36,296 nucleotides of DNA from Oscillospiraceae bacterium (GCA_017435965.1 JAFSEA010000042.1:76250-112545), one strand, 5' to 3'; positions 23,772-33,390 are shown, numbered from the stretch's first letter. Numbers and translations: made by a program. The notes: a model not told the origin generated them from the sequence alone.

Positions 23772-25673
23772 GTGAAACAGACTCTTGGAATACTTGCTCA
23801 TGTTGATGCAGGAAAAACAACGCTCTCGGAGCGTATTTTATATCATACAAATACCATCCGCACGCCGGGGCGTGTGGACGATGGCTCTGCTCATATGGAC
23901 CATAGTGCCATCGAGAGAGAAAGGGGCATAACCGTATTTTCCGATGCGGCAAGGCTTTCTGTGGGAGAGCATACAATCACCATTATTGACACTCCCGGAC
24001 ATTCGGATTTTTCTGCGGAGGCGGAAAGAGCCATTTCCGCTATGGACTATGCACTTCTGGTGGTAAGTGCCATTGACGGGGTGCAGAGCCATACCGAAAC
24101 GGTGTGGCGACTTCTCAGGTTATACAATGTTCCCACCTTCATTTTTATAAACAAAACCGATGCCGCAACTGCCAATGCAGATGAGGCTTTTCGTGATATA
24201 TGTGAAAGACTTTCAAGTGATGCCGTTGACTTTTCCGGGGATTTTTCCGAAGCACTTGCGGAAAAGAGCGAAGTGCTTCTTGATGAGTTTATAGAAACGG
24301 GCGAGATCTCCGTTTCGGACGAGGTGCGAAAGCTTGTCTGTGAGGGCAAGGTGTTTCCGACTTTCCGTGGCTCTGCTCTCCGTGATGAAAATATAGATAC
24401 TCTCATTTCATCCGTTCTGTCTCTTATGACAGAAAAGAAAAACAAAAATGTTTTTTCTGCAATCTGCTATAAGGTGCGAAGAGAGGGAAGCTCACGTTTT
24501 GTTTATCTCAAAATAAATTCCGGAGAGATAAAGGTAAAAGATAGAATAAAAACTCCCCTTGGCGAAATGAAGATAGACGAAATCCGATTCCCTTCGGGAG
24601 AAAAGCTCGTTTCCGCAAGCTCGGCAGGTGCAGGTGAAGTTTGTGCAGTCCTCGGACTTGACGGGATTTCAGCAGGTGATGTTCTGGGCGATGGTGAGAA
24701 TACAAAGACCTTTGAAACCGTGCCTGTTTTTTTGTCAAGAGTTATTTTTGAAAATAAATATTCAAGCCGTGAAATTCTCGAAAAGCTGAAAATACTTGAG
24801 GATGAGGAAAACACGCTTTCGGTAAAGTACGCGGAAAGCCTTGATGAAATAACCATAAGTGTTATGGGAAAGATAAGTCTGCAGGTTATTGAATATGAAT
24901 TTTTCCGCCGCTTCGGTATAAAAATATCTTTTGATACTCCTCATGTTATATATCGTGAAACGGTGGCAGAAGAGGTTATAGGCTACGGGCATTTTGAGCC
25001 ACTTCGCCATTATGCCGAGGTGCATATAAAAATAGCACCGAAGGAAAGAGGTCACGGAATAAGCTTTAAGAGCGAGTGCAGCGGAGATGTTCTTTCCCTT
25101 ACGGCGCAGAGACTCATACAAACTCATATTTTTGAAAAAGCTCACAAGGGAGTCCTTGTGGGCGGTGAGCTTTCAGATGTTGAGTATTCTCTTGTTATGG
25201 GAGCGATTCACGAAAAGCACACAGAGGGCGGCGATCTTCGTGAGGCAACTTACCGTGCCATAAGACAGGGCCTTATGTGTGCAAAAAACATTTTGCTTGA
25301 GCCGTATTTTGCGTTTTCTGCAAGAAGTGACGTTCCTCTTTCGGGGAAGATTATGGCGGATATAAGAAAAATGGGCGGAACATTTTCACCTCCTGAAATT
25401 GAAGGTGAAATTGCCGTTATCTGCGGTCGTGCTCCTGCGAGATTTCTCGGCGAATATGCAGAGAGTCTTATTTCGGAAAGCGGAGGAAGAGCAAGCCTCG
25501 CCCTTCGTTTTGACGGTTATGAGCCCTGCTCCGATCAGGACGAAATAGTAAAGGAAATCGGCTATGAGCCTGAACGTGATCTTGAAAACACTCCCGACTC
25601 AGTTTTCTGTGCGAAGGGTGCAGGTTTTACCGTTAAGTGGTACGATGCTGAAAGGTATATGAATTGCCTGTAG
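23772..25673 (+). CDS. TetM-like ribosomal protection-type GTPase
   Basis: This is an EF-G-like translational GTPase of 633 aa, the size of TetM/TetW (about 639). G-motifs are intact: AHVDAGKTT (9-17), RGITVF (switch I, 51-56), IDTPGHSDF (72-80) and NKTD (127-130). The later domains align with TetM, for example KNILLEPYFAFSA and an ARFLGEYAESL segment. In TetM the preceding loop is YSPVST, which displaces tetracycline; here that place reads IHEKHTEGGDLREA. So I call the family but not resistance. The start is GTG 23772 after GCGGTGAT; the window has no mobile element around it. A housekeeping or other-drug role is equally possible. Confidence 0.85.
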   Translation: MKQTLGILAHVDAGKTTLSERILYHTNTIRTPGRVDDGSAHMDHSAIERERGITVFSDAARLSVGEHTITIIDTPGHSDFSAEAERAISAMDYALLVVSAIDGVQSHTETVWRLLRLYNVPTFIFINKTDAATANADEAFRDICERLSSDAVDFSGDFSEALAEKSEVLLDEFIETGEISVSDEVRKLVCEGKVFPTFRGSALRDENIDTLISSVLSLMTEKKNKNVFSAICYKVRREGSSRFVYLKINSGEIKVKDRIKTPLGEMKIDEIRFPSGEKLVSASSAGAGEVCAVLGLDGISAGDVLGDGENTKTFETVPVFLSRVIFENKYSSREILEKLKILEDEENTLSVKYAESLDEITISVMGKISLQVIEYEFFRRFGIKISFDTPHVIYRETVAEEVIGYGHFEPLRHYAEVHIKIAPKERGHGISFKSECSGDVLSLTAQRLIQTHIFEKAHKGVLVGGELSDVEYSLVMGAIHEKHTEGGDLREATYRAIRQGLMCAKNILLEPYFAFSARSDVPLSGKIMADIRKMGGTFSPPEIEGEIAVICGRAPARFLGEYAESLISESGGRASLALRFDGYEPCSDQDEIVKEIGYEPERDLENTPDSVFCAKGAGFTVKWYDAERYMNCL

Positions 25674-25707
25674 TGACAAATTGATATGGAATTTCCCGTT
25701 TTTAACA

Positions 25708-25736
25708 TTGAAGAAAAACGGATTATGGTGTAGAAT
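25708..25736 (+). promoter_or_regulatory. Promoter of the gal operon
   Basis: TTGAAG (25708-25713), 17 bp, TAGAAT (25731-25736), 30 bp before galK ATG 25767. Confidence 0.72.
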
Positions 25737-25766
25737 GTAGAAAAAGACTTAAAGGTGATTATTCTT

Positions 25767-26936
25767 ATGAAAGAACTTCTGAATAAATTTTGCGAGACCT
25801 TCGGAAATGGAGAAGATATAAGATTTTACAGCGCACCGGGGCGTGTTGAGCTTGGCGGAAACCACACAGACCATCAGCGCGGCGCTGTTCTTGCCGCAAG
25901 CGTTAATCTTGATATACGTGCGGCAGTATGCAAAAACGGAACGGATGTTATCCGTGTGAAAAGTGAAGGGTATGATATGGTCGAAATTGACCTTTCCGAC
26001 CTTTCCGTTAAGGAAGAGGATAAAAACACAACAACGGCACTCATAAGAGGCGTTGCGGATGCCTTCATAAGGCGTGAGATCGCTCTTTCGGGCGTTGATA
26101 TGTACGTTGTTTCCGATGTTTTCCGAGGTTCGGGTCTTTCGAGCTCTGCCGCATTCGAGGTGCTTGTGGGTACTGCTCTTTCGGATATGTTTGATGCCGG
26201 ATTTTCTGCCGTGGAGATTGCAAAGATCGGACAGTATGCAGAGCGTGAGCATTTCGGAAAACCCTGCGGTCTTATGGATCAGATGGCAAGCTCCGTCGGC
26301 GGAATTGTTGCGATAGATTTTCTTCCCGAAGAACCTGCTGTTGAGAAAATTGAATGTGACCTTAATGAATACGGCTATGACCTTGTTGTTATAGATGCAG
26401 GGGCAGACCACGCTGACCTTACGGAAGAGTATGCAAGCATACCTTCTGAAATGAATAGCGTTGCAAAGCTTCTCGGAAAAGAAGTTCTGGGCGAGGCTTC
26501 CGAAGAAGAGTTTTATAATAACATTGCAAACATAAGAAAAAATGTGGGAGACCGTGCGGTGCTCCGCGCAGTCCATTTCTTCCGTGATACGAAGCGTGCA
26601 AAGCTCGAGGCAGACTGTCTCCGCAAAGGTGATTTTGACGGATTTTTAAAGCACATCCGTGAGTCGGGAATGTCTTCCTTTATGTATCTGCAGAACATAT
26701 ATATTTCGGGAGAAACAAAGAATCAGACGATGGCATATGCTCTTGCAGTTTGTGAGGAGTTTCTTGAAGGTAAGGGAGCTGTCCGAATTCAGGGCGGTGG
26801 CTTTGGAGGTACTCTTGAGGCGTTTGTTCCAAAGTGTATGACGGAAAAGTTTAGAGACGGAATAGACAAAATGATAGGAAAAGGAATGTGTACCGTTCTT
26901 ACAATCCGCAAAGATGGCGGAATAAGAATTAAATAG
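25767..26936 (+). CDS. galK: Galactokinase
   Basis: GalK phosphorylates alpha-D-galactose with ATP, first enzyme of the Leloir pathway. This is a GHMP kinase with the signature APGRVELGGNHTDHQRG (about residues 24-40; a Clostridia-type variant of GRVNLIGEHTDY), the ATP-loop FRGSGLSSSAAFEV (about 119-132), GLMDQMASSVGG (about 170, catalytic Asp region) and GGGFGGTLEAFVP near the C-terminus. I chose ATG 25767 with AAAGGTGATT upstream; a GTG at 25755 lies inside that site. It is 389 aa, typical. galE follows after 13 bp. Confidence 0.95.
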   Translation: MKELLNKFCETFGNGEDIRFYSAPGRVELGGNHTDHQRGAVLAASVNLDIRAAVCKNGTDVIRVKSEGYDMVEIDLSDLSVKEEDKNTTTALIRGVADAFIRREIALSGVDMYVVSDVFRGSGLSSSAAFEVLVGTALSDMFDAGFSAVEIAKIGQYAEREHFGKPCGLMDQMASSVGGIVAIDFLPEEPAVEKIECDLNEYGYDLVVIDAGADHADLTEEYASIPSEMNSVAKLLGKEVLGEASEEEFYNNIANIRKNVGDRAVLRAVHFFRDTKRAKLEADCLRKGDFDGFLKHIRESGMSSFMYLQNIYISGETKNQTMAYALAVCEEFLEGKGAVRIQGGGFGGTLEAFVPKCMTEKFRDGIDKMIGKGMCTVLTIRKDGGIRIK

Positions 26937-26949
26937 AGGAGAAAAGATT

Positions 26950-27939
26950 ATGAAAGTTTTGGTGCTTGGCGGTGCAGGTTATATCGGTTCGCATACGGTG
27001 AAAGAGCTTCTTGACCGTGGCTTTGAGGTGGCGATTATTGATAATCTGCAGACCGGCTATATTGAAGCTGTTGACCCCCGTGCAGAGTTTTTTGAAGGTG
27101 ATATCAGGGACAAGGATTTTCTGAGAGGTGCACTTTGTGGCAAAGGTTATGATGCAGTCATCCATTTTGCCGCCTGTTCACTTGTGGGAGAAAGTGTCAC
27201 CGACCCTCTTAAGTATTACAACAACAACGTGGGTGGTGCAATAACTCTGCTCGAAGTTATGGTTGAGGCAGGTATAGACAAAATCGTATTTTCATCAACT
27301 GCCGCAACCTACGGTGAGCCTGAAAGAGTTCCCATTCTTGAGGACGACAGAACGTTACCAACAAATCCCTATGGTGAAACAAAGCTTGCTATGGAAAAAA
27401 TGTTCCGCTGGACGGGGGAAGCTCACGGAATACGTTTTGTGTCTCTCCGCTATTTCAATGCCTGCGGTGCGGATGCAAGCGGAAAAATAGGCGAGGCACA
27501 TAATCCCGAATCTCACCTTATTCCACTTATTCTTCAGGTGCCAAATGGCAAGCGTGAAGCAATTTCGGTTTTTGGTGACGATTACGACACGAAAGACGGC
27601 ACCTGTATCCGTGACTATATCCACGTAACAGACCTTGCGGACGCCCATATTCTTGCAGTTGAATATCTCGCAAAGGGCGGAGAAAGTGACATTTTTAACC
27701 TTGGAAACGGTGTCGGCTTTACGGTAAACGAGGTTATAGAAAGTGCACGTCGTGTCACGGGGCATAAAATTCCGCAGATAATTTCTCCACGCCGTCCGGG
27801 AGACCCTGCACAGCTTATAGCATCAAGCGATAAGGCAAGAAAAATCCTCGGCTGGAATCCGAAGCACGCAGACCTTGATGAGATTGTCGGCTCTGCGTGG
27901 AACTGGCACAAAAACCACCCGGAGGGATATAAAAAATGA
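26950..27939 (+). CDS. galE: UDP-glucose 4-epimerase
   Basis: GalE interconverts UDP-glucose and UDP-galactose using bound NAD, and it closes the Leloir cycle. Short-chain dehydrogenase fold: GGAGYIGSH (residues 8-16) binds NAD, with the catalytic Thr/Ser region SSTAATYGEP and YxxxK in NPYGETKLAMEK. NACGAD and the C-terminal SSDKARKILGWNPKH are family typical. At 329 aa it has the normal length. GAGGAGAAA precedes ATG 26950. It overlaps galT by 4 bp (ATGA). Confidence 0.96.
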   Translation: MKVLVLGGAGYIGSHTVKELLDRGFEVAIIDNLQTGYIEAVDPRAEFFEGDIRDKDFLRGALCGKGYDAVIHFAACSLVGESVTDPLKYYNNNVGGAITLLEVMVEAGIDKIVFSSTAATYGEPERVPILEDDRTLPTNPYGETKLAMEKMFRWTGEAHGIRFVSLRYFNACGADASGKIGEAHNPESHLIPLILQVPNGKREAISVFGDDYDTKDGTCIRDYIHVTDLADAHILAVEYLAKGGESDIFNLGNGVGFTVNEVIESARRVTGHKIPQIISPRRPGDPAQLIASSDKARKILGWNPKHADLDEIVGSAWNWHKNHPEGYKK

Positions 27940-29423
27940 GTGTATATGCTGACATTAACGGACTTATAAACTATGGCCTTGAGCGTGGGCTTATTTCGCC
28001 CCTTGATATTGTATATACAAGAAATAAGCTTTGTGACATTTTAGGACTTTCCGAGTTTTCGGAGGAAGAGGCAAAAGAAGCTTCTCTTTGTGAGCTTTTA
28101 ACATCCCTCTGCGACTATGCGGAGGAAAATGGGATAATCGAAAAGTCACAGACTGCAAGGGATCTTTTTGATACCCGTCTTATGGGAGAGCTTACTCCAA
28201 AGCCCTCGGAAGTAATATCGGAGTTCTGCGAGCTTTATCTCGAATCGCCGGAGGCTTCTACGGATTGGTATTATAATTTCTCGAAGAATACCGATTACAT
28301 TCGCACCTATCGCATAGAGAAAGATAAAAAATGGCAGGTAGAGACGGAATACGGAACTCTTGACATAACAATAAACCTTTCAAAGCCGGAGAAAGATCCC
28401 AAGGAAATTGAAAGGGCAAAGACAATGAAAAAAAGCGCATACCCCAAGTGTGCACTTTGTGTTGAGAGCGAAGGATATGCCGGAAGATTTGATTTTCCTG
28501 CACGTCAGAATCACCGTGTTATCCCCATTGAAATTTCGGGAGAAAGCTGGTGCTTCCAGTATTCACCCTATGTATATTACAACGAGCATTGCATAGCATT
28601 TAACAGAGAACACACCCCTATGGTAATTGATGAGGAGATATTTTCAAAGCTCACTTCTTTCCTCGATGTGTTCCCTCATTATTTTATAGGTTCAAATGCA
28701 GACCTTCCCATAGTGGGTGGCTCTATACTTGCTCATGAGCATTTTCAGGGAGGAAGATATACCTTCGCAATGGAAAAGGCTCCCGTTGAAAAAGAGTATA
28801 AGATTCCGGGCTTTGAGGATATAAATGTCGGTCGTGTGAAGTGGCCAATGTCTGTTATAAGAATTTCGGGAGAGGATAAGGAAAAGCTTTCTCTTCTTGC
28901 GTCGAAGATACTTGTTAAATGGCGTGGTTACACAGATGAGGATGCATATGTTTTTGCCCAAACAGACGGCGTTCCGCACAATACCGTAACTCCCATTGCA
29001 CGAAAAAGAGACGGTCTTTATGAAATTGACATAGTCCTCCGAAACAACATAACCACAGAAGAAAGACCCTCGGGACTATATCATCCGAGGCAGGAGCTTC
29101 ACCACATAAAGAGAGAGAATATAGGACTTATAGAGGTTATGGGGCTTGCCGTGCTTCCTGCACGTCTTTCAAAGTCTCTTGAGCTTATGTGTGAATGTGC
29201 CGAAAACGGTGGCAAATTTGAAGAAGTTAAAGAGCTTGAAGTACATCTTGAATGGATAAATAAGATTTTTCCGAGTAAAAAACAGGACGAAAGCTATGAG
29301 GAGTTCTTTAAAAAGGAAATCGGAAAGGTGTTTGCCGAGTGTCTTAAGTGTGCAGGTGTGTTTGCCCGTGATGAAAAGGGGAATGCGGCATTCGATAAAT
29401 TTATGGATGAGGTGAAAAAATAA
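27936..29423 (+). CDS. galT: Galactose-1-phosphate uridylyltransferase (class 2, Firmicute type)
   Basis: GalT exchanges UMP between UDP-glucose and galactose-1-phosphate. The 495-aa length and sequence ([30 protein letters not shown] with the catalytic His pair; [32 protein letters not shown]) identify the long class 2 family of Firmicutes, not the 350-aa enzyme of E. coli. It overlaps galE by 4 bp and touches yjbQ by 1 bp, so the whole block is one translationally coupled operon. Confidence 0.95.
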   Translation: MSVYADINGLINYGLERGLISPLDIVYTRNKLCDILGLSEFSEEEAKEASLCELLTSLCDYAEENGIIEKSQTARDLFDTRLMGELTPKPSEVISEFCELYLESPEASTDWYYNFSKNTDYIRTYRIEKDKKWQVETEYGTLDITINLSKPEKDPKEIERAKTMKKSAYPKCALCVESEGYAGRFDFPARQNHRVIPIEISGESWCFQYSPYVYYNEHCIAFNREHTPMVIDEEIFSKLTSFLDVFPHYFIGSNADLPIVGGSILAHEHFQGGRYTFAMEKAPVEKEYKIPGFEDINVGRVKWPMSVIRISGEDKEKLSLLASKILVKWRGYTDEDAYVFAQTDGVPHNTVTPIARKRDGLYEIDIVLRNNITTEERPSGLYHPRQELHHIKRENIGLIEVMGLAVLPARLSKSLELMCECAENGGKFEEVKELEVHLEWINKIFPSKKQDESYEEFFKKEIGKVFAECLKCAGVFARDEKGNAAFDKFMDEVKK

Positions 29424-29839
29424 TGAAATCATACAGAGAAGAGCTTTATTTCAATCTCCCCACAAGGCGCGGTCTTGTGAATATTACACCGCAGGTAGAG
29501 GCTGCCGTGAGAAAGTCAGGAGTTCGTGAGGGGCTTGTTCTTGTAAATGCAATGAACATAACTGCAAGTGTTTTTATAAACGATGACGAAAGTGGACTTC
29601 ACCACGATTTTGAAGTGTGGCTTGAAGGTCTTGCACCGGAAAAGCCATACAGCAGATATCGTCACAACGGCTTTGAGGATAACGGCGATGCACATTTAAA
29701 GCGTACCGTTATGGGACGCGAAGTGGTTGTTGCAATAACTGACGGTCGCCTTGATTTCGGCACCTGGGAGCAGATTTTCTACTATGAGTTTGACGGAAAA
29801 AGACAGAAACATGCTCTCATTAAGATAATAGGCGAATGA
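29423..29839 (+). CDS. yjbQ: YjbQ/UPF0047 family protein
   Basis: This is a small conserved cytoplasmic protein of 138 aa. The family signature includes [69 protein letters not shown]. The conserved His and Glu residues (HLKR, WEQIF) could form a metal site. E. coli YjbQ has been reported to have thiamin-phosphate-synthase side activity, but the physiological role is unclear. Its position at the end of the gal operon, overlapping galT by 1 bp and the lysozyme gene by 4 bp, shows co-expression but gives no functional clue. Confidence 0.93.
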   Translation: MKSYREELYFNLPTRRGLVNITPQVEAAVRKSGVREGLVLVNAMNITASVFINDDESGLHHDFEVWLEGLAPEKPYSRYRHNGFEDNGDAHLKRTVMGREVVVAITDGRLDFGTWEQIFYYEFDGKRQKHALIKIIGE

Positions 29840-30576
29840 GGAAAATGAAAAAACTTTTAAGGCTATTCTGTTTTTTGCTTATGCCTTTGCTTTTAATGGC
29901 TTGCGATGTTAAGGAATTAAAAATGGAAAAGCAGGTAGAGCAGATAAAGAAAGAAAACTCCATCCACGGTGTTGACGTTTCTTCCTATCAGGGGGATATT
30001 GACTGGGAGGAGCTTGCGGAAAATGACATACAGTTTGCTTTCATAAAAGCAACAGAAGGAAGTACCTACATAGACAAATGCTTCGATAAAAATATTGAAG
30101 GGGCGAAAAAAACAGATCTTGCAATAGGTGCGTATCATTTTCTGAGCTTTGACAGCGACGGAAAAAGTCAGGCGGAAAATTTCATATCAAAAGTAGAACC
30201 CGATATGATAGATTTACCGCCTGTTATCGATCTTGAATTTTATGGAAAGTATGTTGATAATCCACCTGATTTTTCGGTAGTTGAGGAAATACTCACAGAG
30301 CTCATTTCCGAACTTACAAAAAAATACGGACGAAAACCCATAATCTATACCAATCGCCATACATATTATCTCTATGTCGTGGGTGTTTTTGATGATTGCG
30401 ATATATGGATGTGCGACCTTATGGGACAACCTGAACTTCCGGGCGACGAAGAATGGGTGTTCTGGCAGTATTCCCACACGGAGAAGCTTTCGGGATACAG
30501 CGGCGGAGAAGAGCATATAGATATGAACGTGTTTAACGGGTCAAAAGAGGAATTTGAAGCATATCTAAAAAAATAA
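29836..30576 (+). CDS. GH25 lysozyme-like lipoprotein
   Basis: This is a GH25 (Cellosyl/CPL-1-like) muramidase that cleaves the MurNAc-GlcNAc bond. The N-terminus is a lipoprotein signal with lipobox LLMAC (lipidated C23), so it is anchored outside the membrane. The GH25 domain runs from about residue 43: [27 protein letters not shown], and the catalytic DLE (D132, E134) in [10 protein letters not shown], ending HIDMNVFNG. At 246 aa it has no wall-binding domain. ATG 29836 overlaps yjbQ (ATGA). It is the last gene of the gal block, before a terminator. Confidence 0.92.
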   Translation: MRKMKKLLRLFCFLLMPLLLMACDVKELKMEKQVEQIKKENSIHGVDVSSYQGDIDWEELAENDIQFAFIKATEGSTYIDKCFDKNIEGAKKTDLAIGAYHFLSFDSDGKSQAENFISKVEPDMIDLPPVIDLEFYGKYVDNPPDFSVVEEILTELISELTKKYGRKPIIYTNRHTYYLYVVGVFDDCDIWMCDLMGQPELPGDEEWVFWQYSHTEKLSGYSGGEEHIDMNVFNGSKEEFEAYLKK

Positions 30577-30601
30577 GAGGGGATGCATTTACATCTCCTC
30601 T
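30576..30601 (+). terminator. Terminator of the gal/lysozyme operon
   Basis: A 10-bp stem (30576-30585 with 30592-30601, one G.U pair), followed by TTTTT. The right arm overlaps the end of the convergent DUF2238 gene. Confidence 0.85.
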
Positions 30602-31305
30602 TTTTCCTTATTATGTTCTTTTCTTTGTGTGTATTTTATTCTTCCGATAAGTGAAAGATAACCGATGACGGATACCGTGAATGCCGCAAGGGCATCTATG
30701 ATAATATCATACATTGTGTCGGAAAGAGCCGCATGTCCTGAAAGTATATAGCCATCGGCAAGTCTGAATTTCTGCATATTGAGTCCGAAAAGTCCGTCTC
30801 CGATAAACTCGTATATTTCCCAGAAGGCACCTGCCGCAAGGGCAAAGCAGAAAGCAAACAATGCCACAAAAAGAGGACTTAAAGAAACCTTTGTTTTCTC
30901 GGAATCATTTAATATGCTGACGAGGGAAAAGCCGAGAGCACCGAGCATTGCACCCGAGAAAGCATGGAGAATATCGTCCCAATGGGGAATCACATAATAA
31001 AAGTTGTGAACTTCACCGAGATATATGGCACAATAGAGAAAAATGAAATACAAGGTTGTCATATAGTTTGGAATTTCAAATGACCACTTGCGTTCAAGAA
31101 GCCTCGGCAGACCGAGCACAATAAGACCCAAAAAGCATTGGAGAAGCATAAGAATATAGTCGCTTCTGAAATGGGTGTGAATATCTGCATCGGATATGTT
31201 TTCGGGAGTTGTGATAATCTTGAAGGCGGAATAACCTATTGAGAAAAAAAGGGAGAGAAAAACCACAAAACCAACTGTTTTTTTCATACTGAGTTTTTTC
31301 TTCAT
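30589..31305 (-). CDS. DUF2238/YjdF-like membrane protein
   Basis: This is a six-helix-like integral membrane protein, 238 aa. It matches the DUF2238 (YjdF-like) family by HWDDILHAFSGAMLGALGF (about residues 108-126), ALAAGAFWEIYEFIGD (about 155-170) and SDTMYDIIIDALAAF near the C-terminus; the spaced His, Asp and Glu residues in the helices suggest an intramembrane polar site. I chose ATG 31305 with GGAGGTGAG; a TTG upstream is inside that site. It has its own consensus promoter. Function is unknown in the family. Confidence 0.85.
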   Translation of the reverse strand: MKKKLSMKKTVGFVVFLSLFFSIGYSAFKIITTPENISDADIHTHFRSDYILMLLQCFLGLIVLGLPRLLERKWSFEIPNYMTTLYFIFLYCAIYLGEVHNFYYVIPHWDDILHAFSGAMLGALGFSLVSILNDSEKTKVSLSPLFVALFAFCFALAAGAFWEIYEFIGDGLFGLNMQKFRLADGYILSGHAALSDTMYDIIIDALAAFTVSVIGYLSLIGRIKYTQRKEHNKEKEEM

Positions 31306-31323
31306 ATTGCTCACCTCCAATAA

Positions 31324-31352
31324 ATTATATAGTTATCCGAAAAACGTGTCAA
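31324..31352 (-). promoter_or_regulatory. Consensus promoter of the DUF2238 gene
   Basis: On the minus strand: TTGACA, 17 bp, TATAAT, a full consensus match, 18 bp before ATG 31305. Confidence 0.88.
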
Positions 31353-31408
31353 TGTGCGTAAAATTAACTTTCTGAAAATTTTCTGTGACGTGCAGAGAAA
31401 ATATACAC

Positions 31409-31437
31409 TTGATTAAATTACATTATACATATATAAT
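31409..31437 (+). promoter_or_regulatory. Promoter of the exonuclease gene
   Basis: TTGATT (31409-31414), 17 bp, TATAAT (31432-31437), about 32 bp before GTG 31470. Confidence 0.8.
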
Positions 31438-31469
31438 ATAATTTGTGTTATCAAAAAGGACGTGAAGCC

Positions 31470-32453
31470 GTGACGTATATAATAATGGATCTTGAATGGA
31501 ATCAGGCAAGGTCAAGCAATGATGTTGTTGAAGATAACGACGGAAACAAGCTCTACGGTGAGGTTATTCAGATAGGTGCCGTAAAACTTGATGATGACCT
31601 TCGGATATCGAGCGAAATAAAAATCAATGTAAAACCTAAATTTTATAAACGAATCCACCGTAAAGTGCATCAGATAACAGGTATTGAGCAAAAGGACCTG
31701 GCAAAAGGTGAGGAATTTGAATCGGCAATGAAAGCGTTCAGAGTATGGTGCGGAGAGGATTTTGTGTTCCTCACATGGGGACCGGATGATATCCGTGTAC
31801 TTCGCCGCAATCTTGCCTTGTATGATGCGGATTCCTCCTGGATAGACAGCTGGTTTAATTTGCAAAGTATATATAATATGCAAACCGACTCGGGAGAAGG
31901 TCAGAAGTCTCTTGCAACTGCTATGGAACACTTCGGGATTACCACCGATGAGCCGCTTCACGATGCACTCAATGACGCACATTATACTGCGCTTGTTGCA
32001 TCAAAGCTCGATATAGAAAAGGGAATAGCCGGGCTTTTGCAACTTGAAAGGCAGAAGGCAATCCTTGATGAGTCAAAACCTCTTGTGTGTGAAGTGTATG
32101 GCGGTTTCAGATTCAGACGTGATATTTTTCGGGACAAAGAAGCAACCGGGGTAACTTGTCCCATATGCAAAAATGCCTGCACAAATGTTCGTAAATGGGT
32201 AACAGAGAGAAACGACAGGTATATAACGCTTGCGACTTGCTCCGAGCACGGAGAATTTATTGCAAGAATGACTGTCACAAAGATAAATGAGATAAACACC
32301 GTTTCAAAAATAATATACGAAGCCGGAGGCGGAGCATCCACATTTTACGAAAAACGCGCAAAGAAAGAAGCGGCAAAAAAGACAATGCGAAAGAAAAAGG
32401 TCAAAAATGCCGCTGTGCGAAAAAAGTTATCAACAGTTGAAAATCCTGTTTAA
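31470..32453 (+). CDS. DEDDh 3'-5' exonuclease with C-terminal zinc ribbon
   Basis: This is an RNase T/DnaQ-like exonuclease. Motif ExoI is MDLEWNQ (D7, E9); ExoII WGPDDIRVL; ExoIIIe HDALNDAHYTALV (catalytic His and Asp). A zinc-ribbon-like segment follows: CPICKNAC about 50 residues on, then CSEHGEF. The C-terminus is strongly basic (KKRKKEAAKK-like, read from the tail KRAKKEAAKKTMRKKK) and may bind nucleic acid. I chose GTG 31470 with AAAGGA upstream, 327 aa; a TTG at 31443 would add nine unlikely residues. Substrate (DNA or RNA) is unknown. Confidence 0.87.
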   Translation: MTYIIMDLEWNQARSSNDVVEDNDGNKLYGEVIQIGAVKLDDDLRISSEIKINVKPKFYKRIHRKVHQITGIEQKDLAKGEEFESAMKAFRVWCGEDFVFLTWGPDDIRVLRRNLALYDADSSWIDSWFNLQSIYNMQTDSGEGQKSLATAMEHFGITTDEPLHDALNDAHYTALVASKLDIEKGIAGLLQLERQKAILDESKPLVCEVYGGFRFRRDIFRDKEATGVTCPICKNACTNVRKWVTERNDRYITLATCSEHGEFIARMTVTKINEINTVSKIIYEAGGGASTFYEKRAKKEAAKKTMRKKKVKNAAVRKKLSTVENPV

Positions 32454-32465
32454 AAATGCTATAAT
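32437..32465 (+). promoter_or_regulatory. Promoter of the E2-like gene
   Basis: TTGAAA (32437-32442, inside the end of the exonuclease gene), 17 bp, TATAAT (32460-32465), 29 bp before ATG 32495. Confidence 0.75.
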
Positions 32466-32494
32466 ATAGCAAATAGAGTGAGGGGATTTAAAAA

Positions 32495-33385
32495 ATGGGG
32501 GAAAAGAATAAGCGCAAGCGCAGGTTCGGCGACAGATACGATGGCTATAAAGTTCGCGAAATGGACCCATTATTTTCTGTTATTCCACATATAATGAGAA
32601 CGAGGCTTGATAGTCAGGTTTTCTTTGATGAGGAGGTTGACATATCGGGGCTTCGCAAGTTTTTAGCAGAAAAAAGAGCCGAAATACCGGGGCTTTCAAT
32701 GTATCATTTTTTTGTTGCGGCAATCATAAGAACAATCTCACAACGTCCGCGTATAAACCGTTTTGTCAGCGGAAGAAAAGTATATTCGAGAAGCTACATA
32801 AGAGCATCTTTGGCAATAAAGAAGAGCCTTTCCGATGATGGCGAAGAGGCTTTGGTTATGCCTGAATTTGATGTTACGGATACTCTTGCGGATGTAACGA
32901 GAAAGTTCAATGATGCAATAATTGAAGCAAAAGCTGAAGAAGAGAAAAGCCGCGGAAATGATACAGAGGTTGCGGTGAAGATTTTAAACGCAGTACCGGG
33001 CTTCATCAAGAAGTTTTTTGTGTGGCTTATGCGAAATCTTGATGCGGTGGGACTTATGCCGAAAATCATAAATAAGGTATCACCGTTCCATTCAACCATT
33101 TTCGTGACAAATGTAGGTTCTTTGGGACTTCGTCCCATTTATCACCATCTTTATGAATTCGGAACAACTTCGGTATTTCTTGCAATAGGCAGAAAAGAAG
33201 TGAAAAATGAAATAAAACGCGATGGAACAATTGTTCACAAACATATAGTGAATATGCGTTTTGTCCTTGATGAGAGAATATGTGACGGGTATTATTTTGC
33301 ATCGGCAATCAAGCTCTTTAAGCACTATATAAAGAATCCCGAGCTTTTGCTCTCTCCGCCCGATTCCATAAGCGAAGATTATTAA
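32495..33385 (+). CDS. E2-like (2-oxoacid dehydrogenase acyltransferase fold) protein without catalytic His
   Basis: This 296-aa protein resembles the catalytic domain of E2 acyltransferases or chloramphenicol acetyltransferase: SVIPHIMRTRLDSQVFFDEEVDIS, MYHFFVAAIIRTISQRPRINRFV, and TSVFLAIGRKEVK. There is no lipoyl domain or subunit-binding domain. The terminal HxxxDG motif reads DERICDGYYF, with Glu in place of the catalytic His. A hydrophobic basic segment (FIKKFFVWLMRNLDAVGLMPK, about residues 170-190) is inserted. GAGGGGATTT precedes ATG 32495. It probably binds an acyl carrier without acting as a normal transferase, or uses another mechanism; function unknown. Confidence 0.8.
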   Translation: MGEKNKRKRRFGDRYDGYKVREMDPLFSVIPHIMRTRLDSQVFFDEEVDISGLRKFLAEKRAEIPGLSMYHFFVAAIIRTISQRPRINRFVSGRKVYSRSYIRASLAIKKSLSDDGEEALVMPEFDVTDTLADVTRKFNDAIIEAKAEEEKSRGNDTEVAVKILNAVPGFIKKFFVWLMRNLDAVGLMPKIINKVSPFHSTIFVTNVGSLGLRPIYHHLYEFGTTSVFLAIGRKEVKNEIKRDGTIVHKHIVNMRFVLDERICDGYYFASAIKLFKHYIKNPELLLSPPDSISEDY

Positions 33386-33390
33386 AATTT

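Noticed and set aside
23772..25673. Call as a tetracycline resistance gene
   Set aside because: The YSPVST loop needed for drug displacement is not present, no mobile element surrounds the gene, and overall similarity to TetM is only at family level.
25749..26576. Long open frame on the minus strand inside galK (275 codons)
   Set aside because: It is fully covered by galK, which has complete family motifs, and its translation has cysteine/histidine-rich random character without a ribosome binding site.
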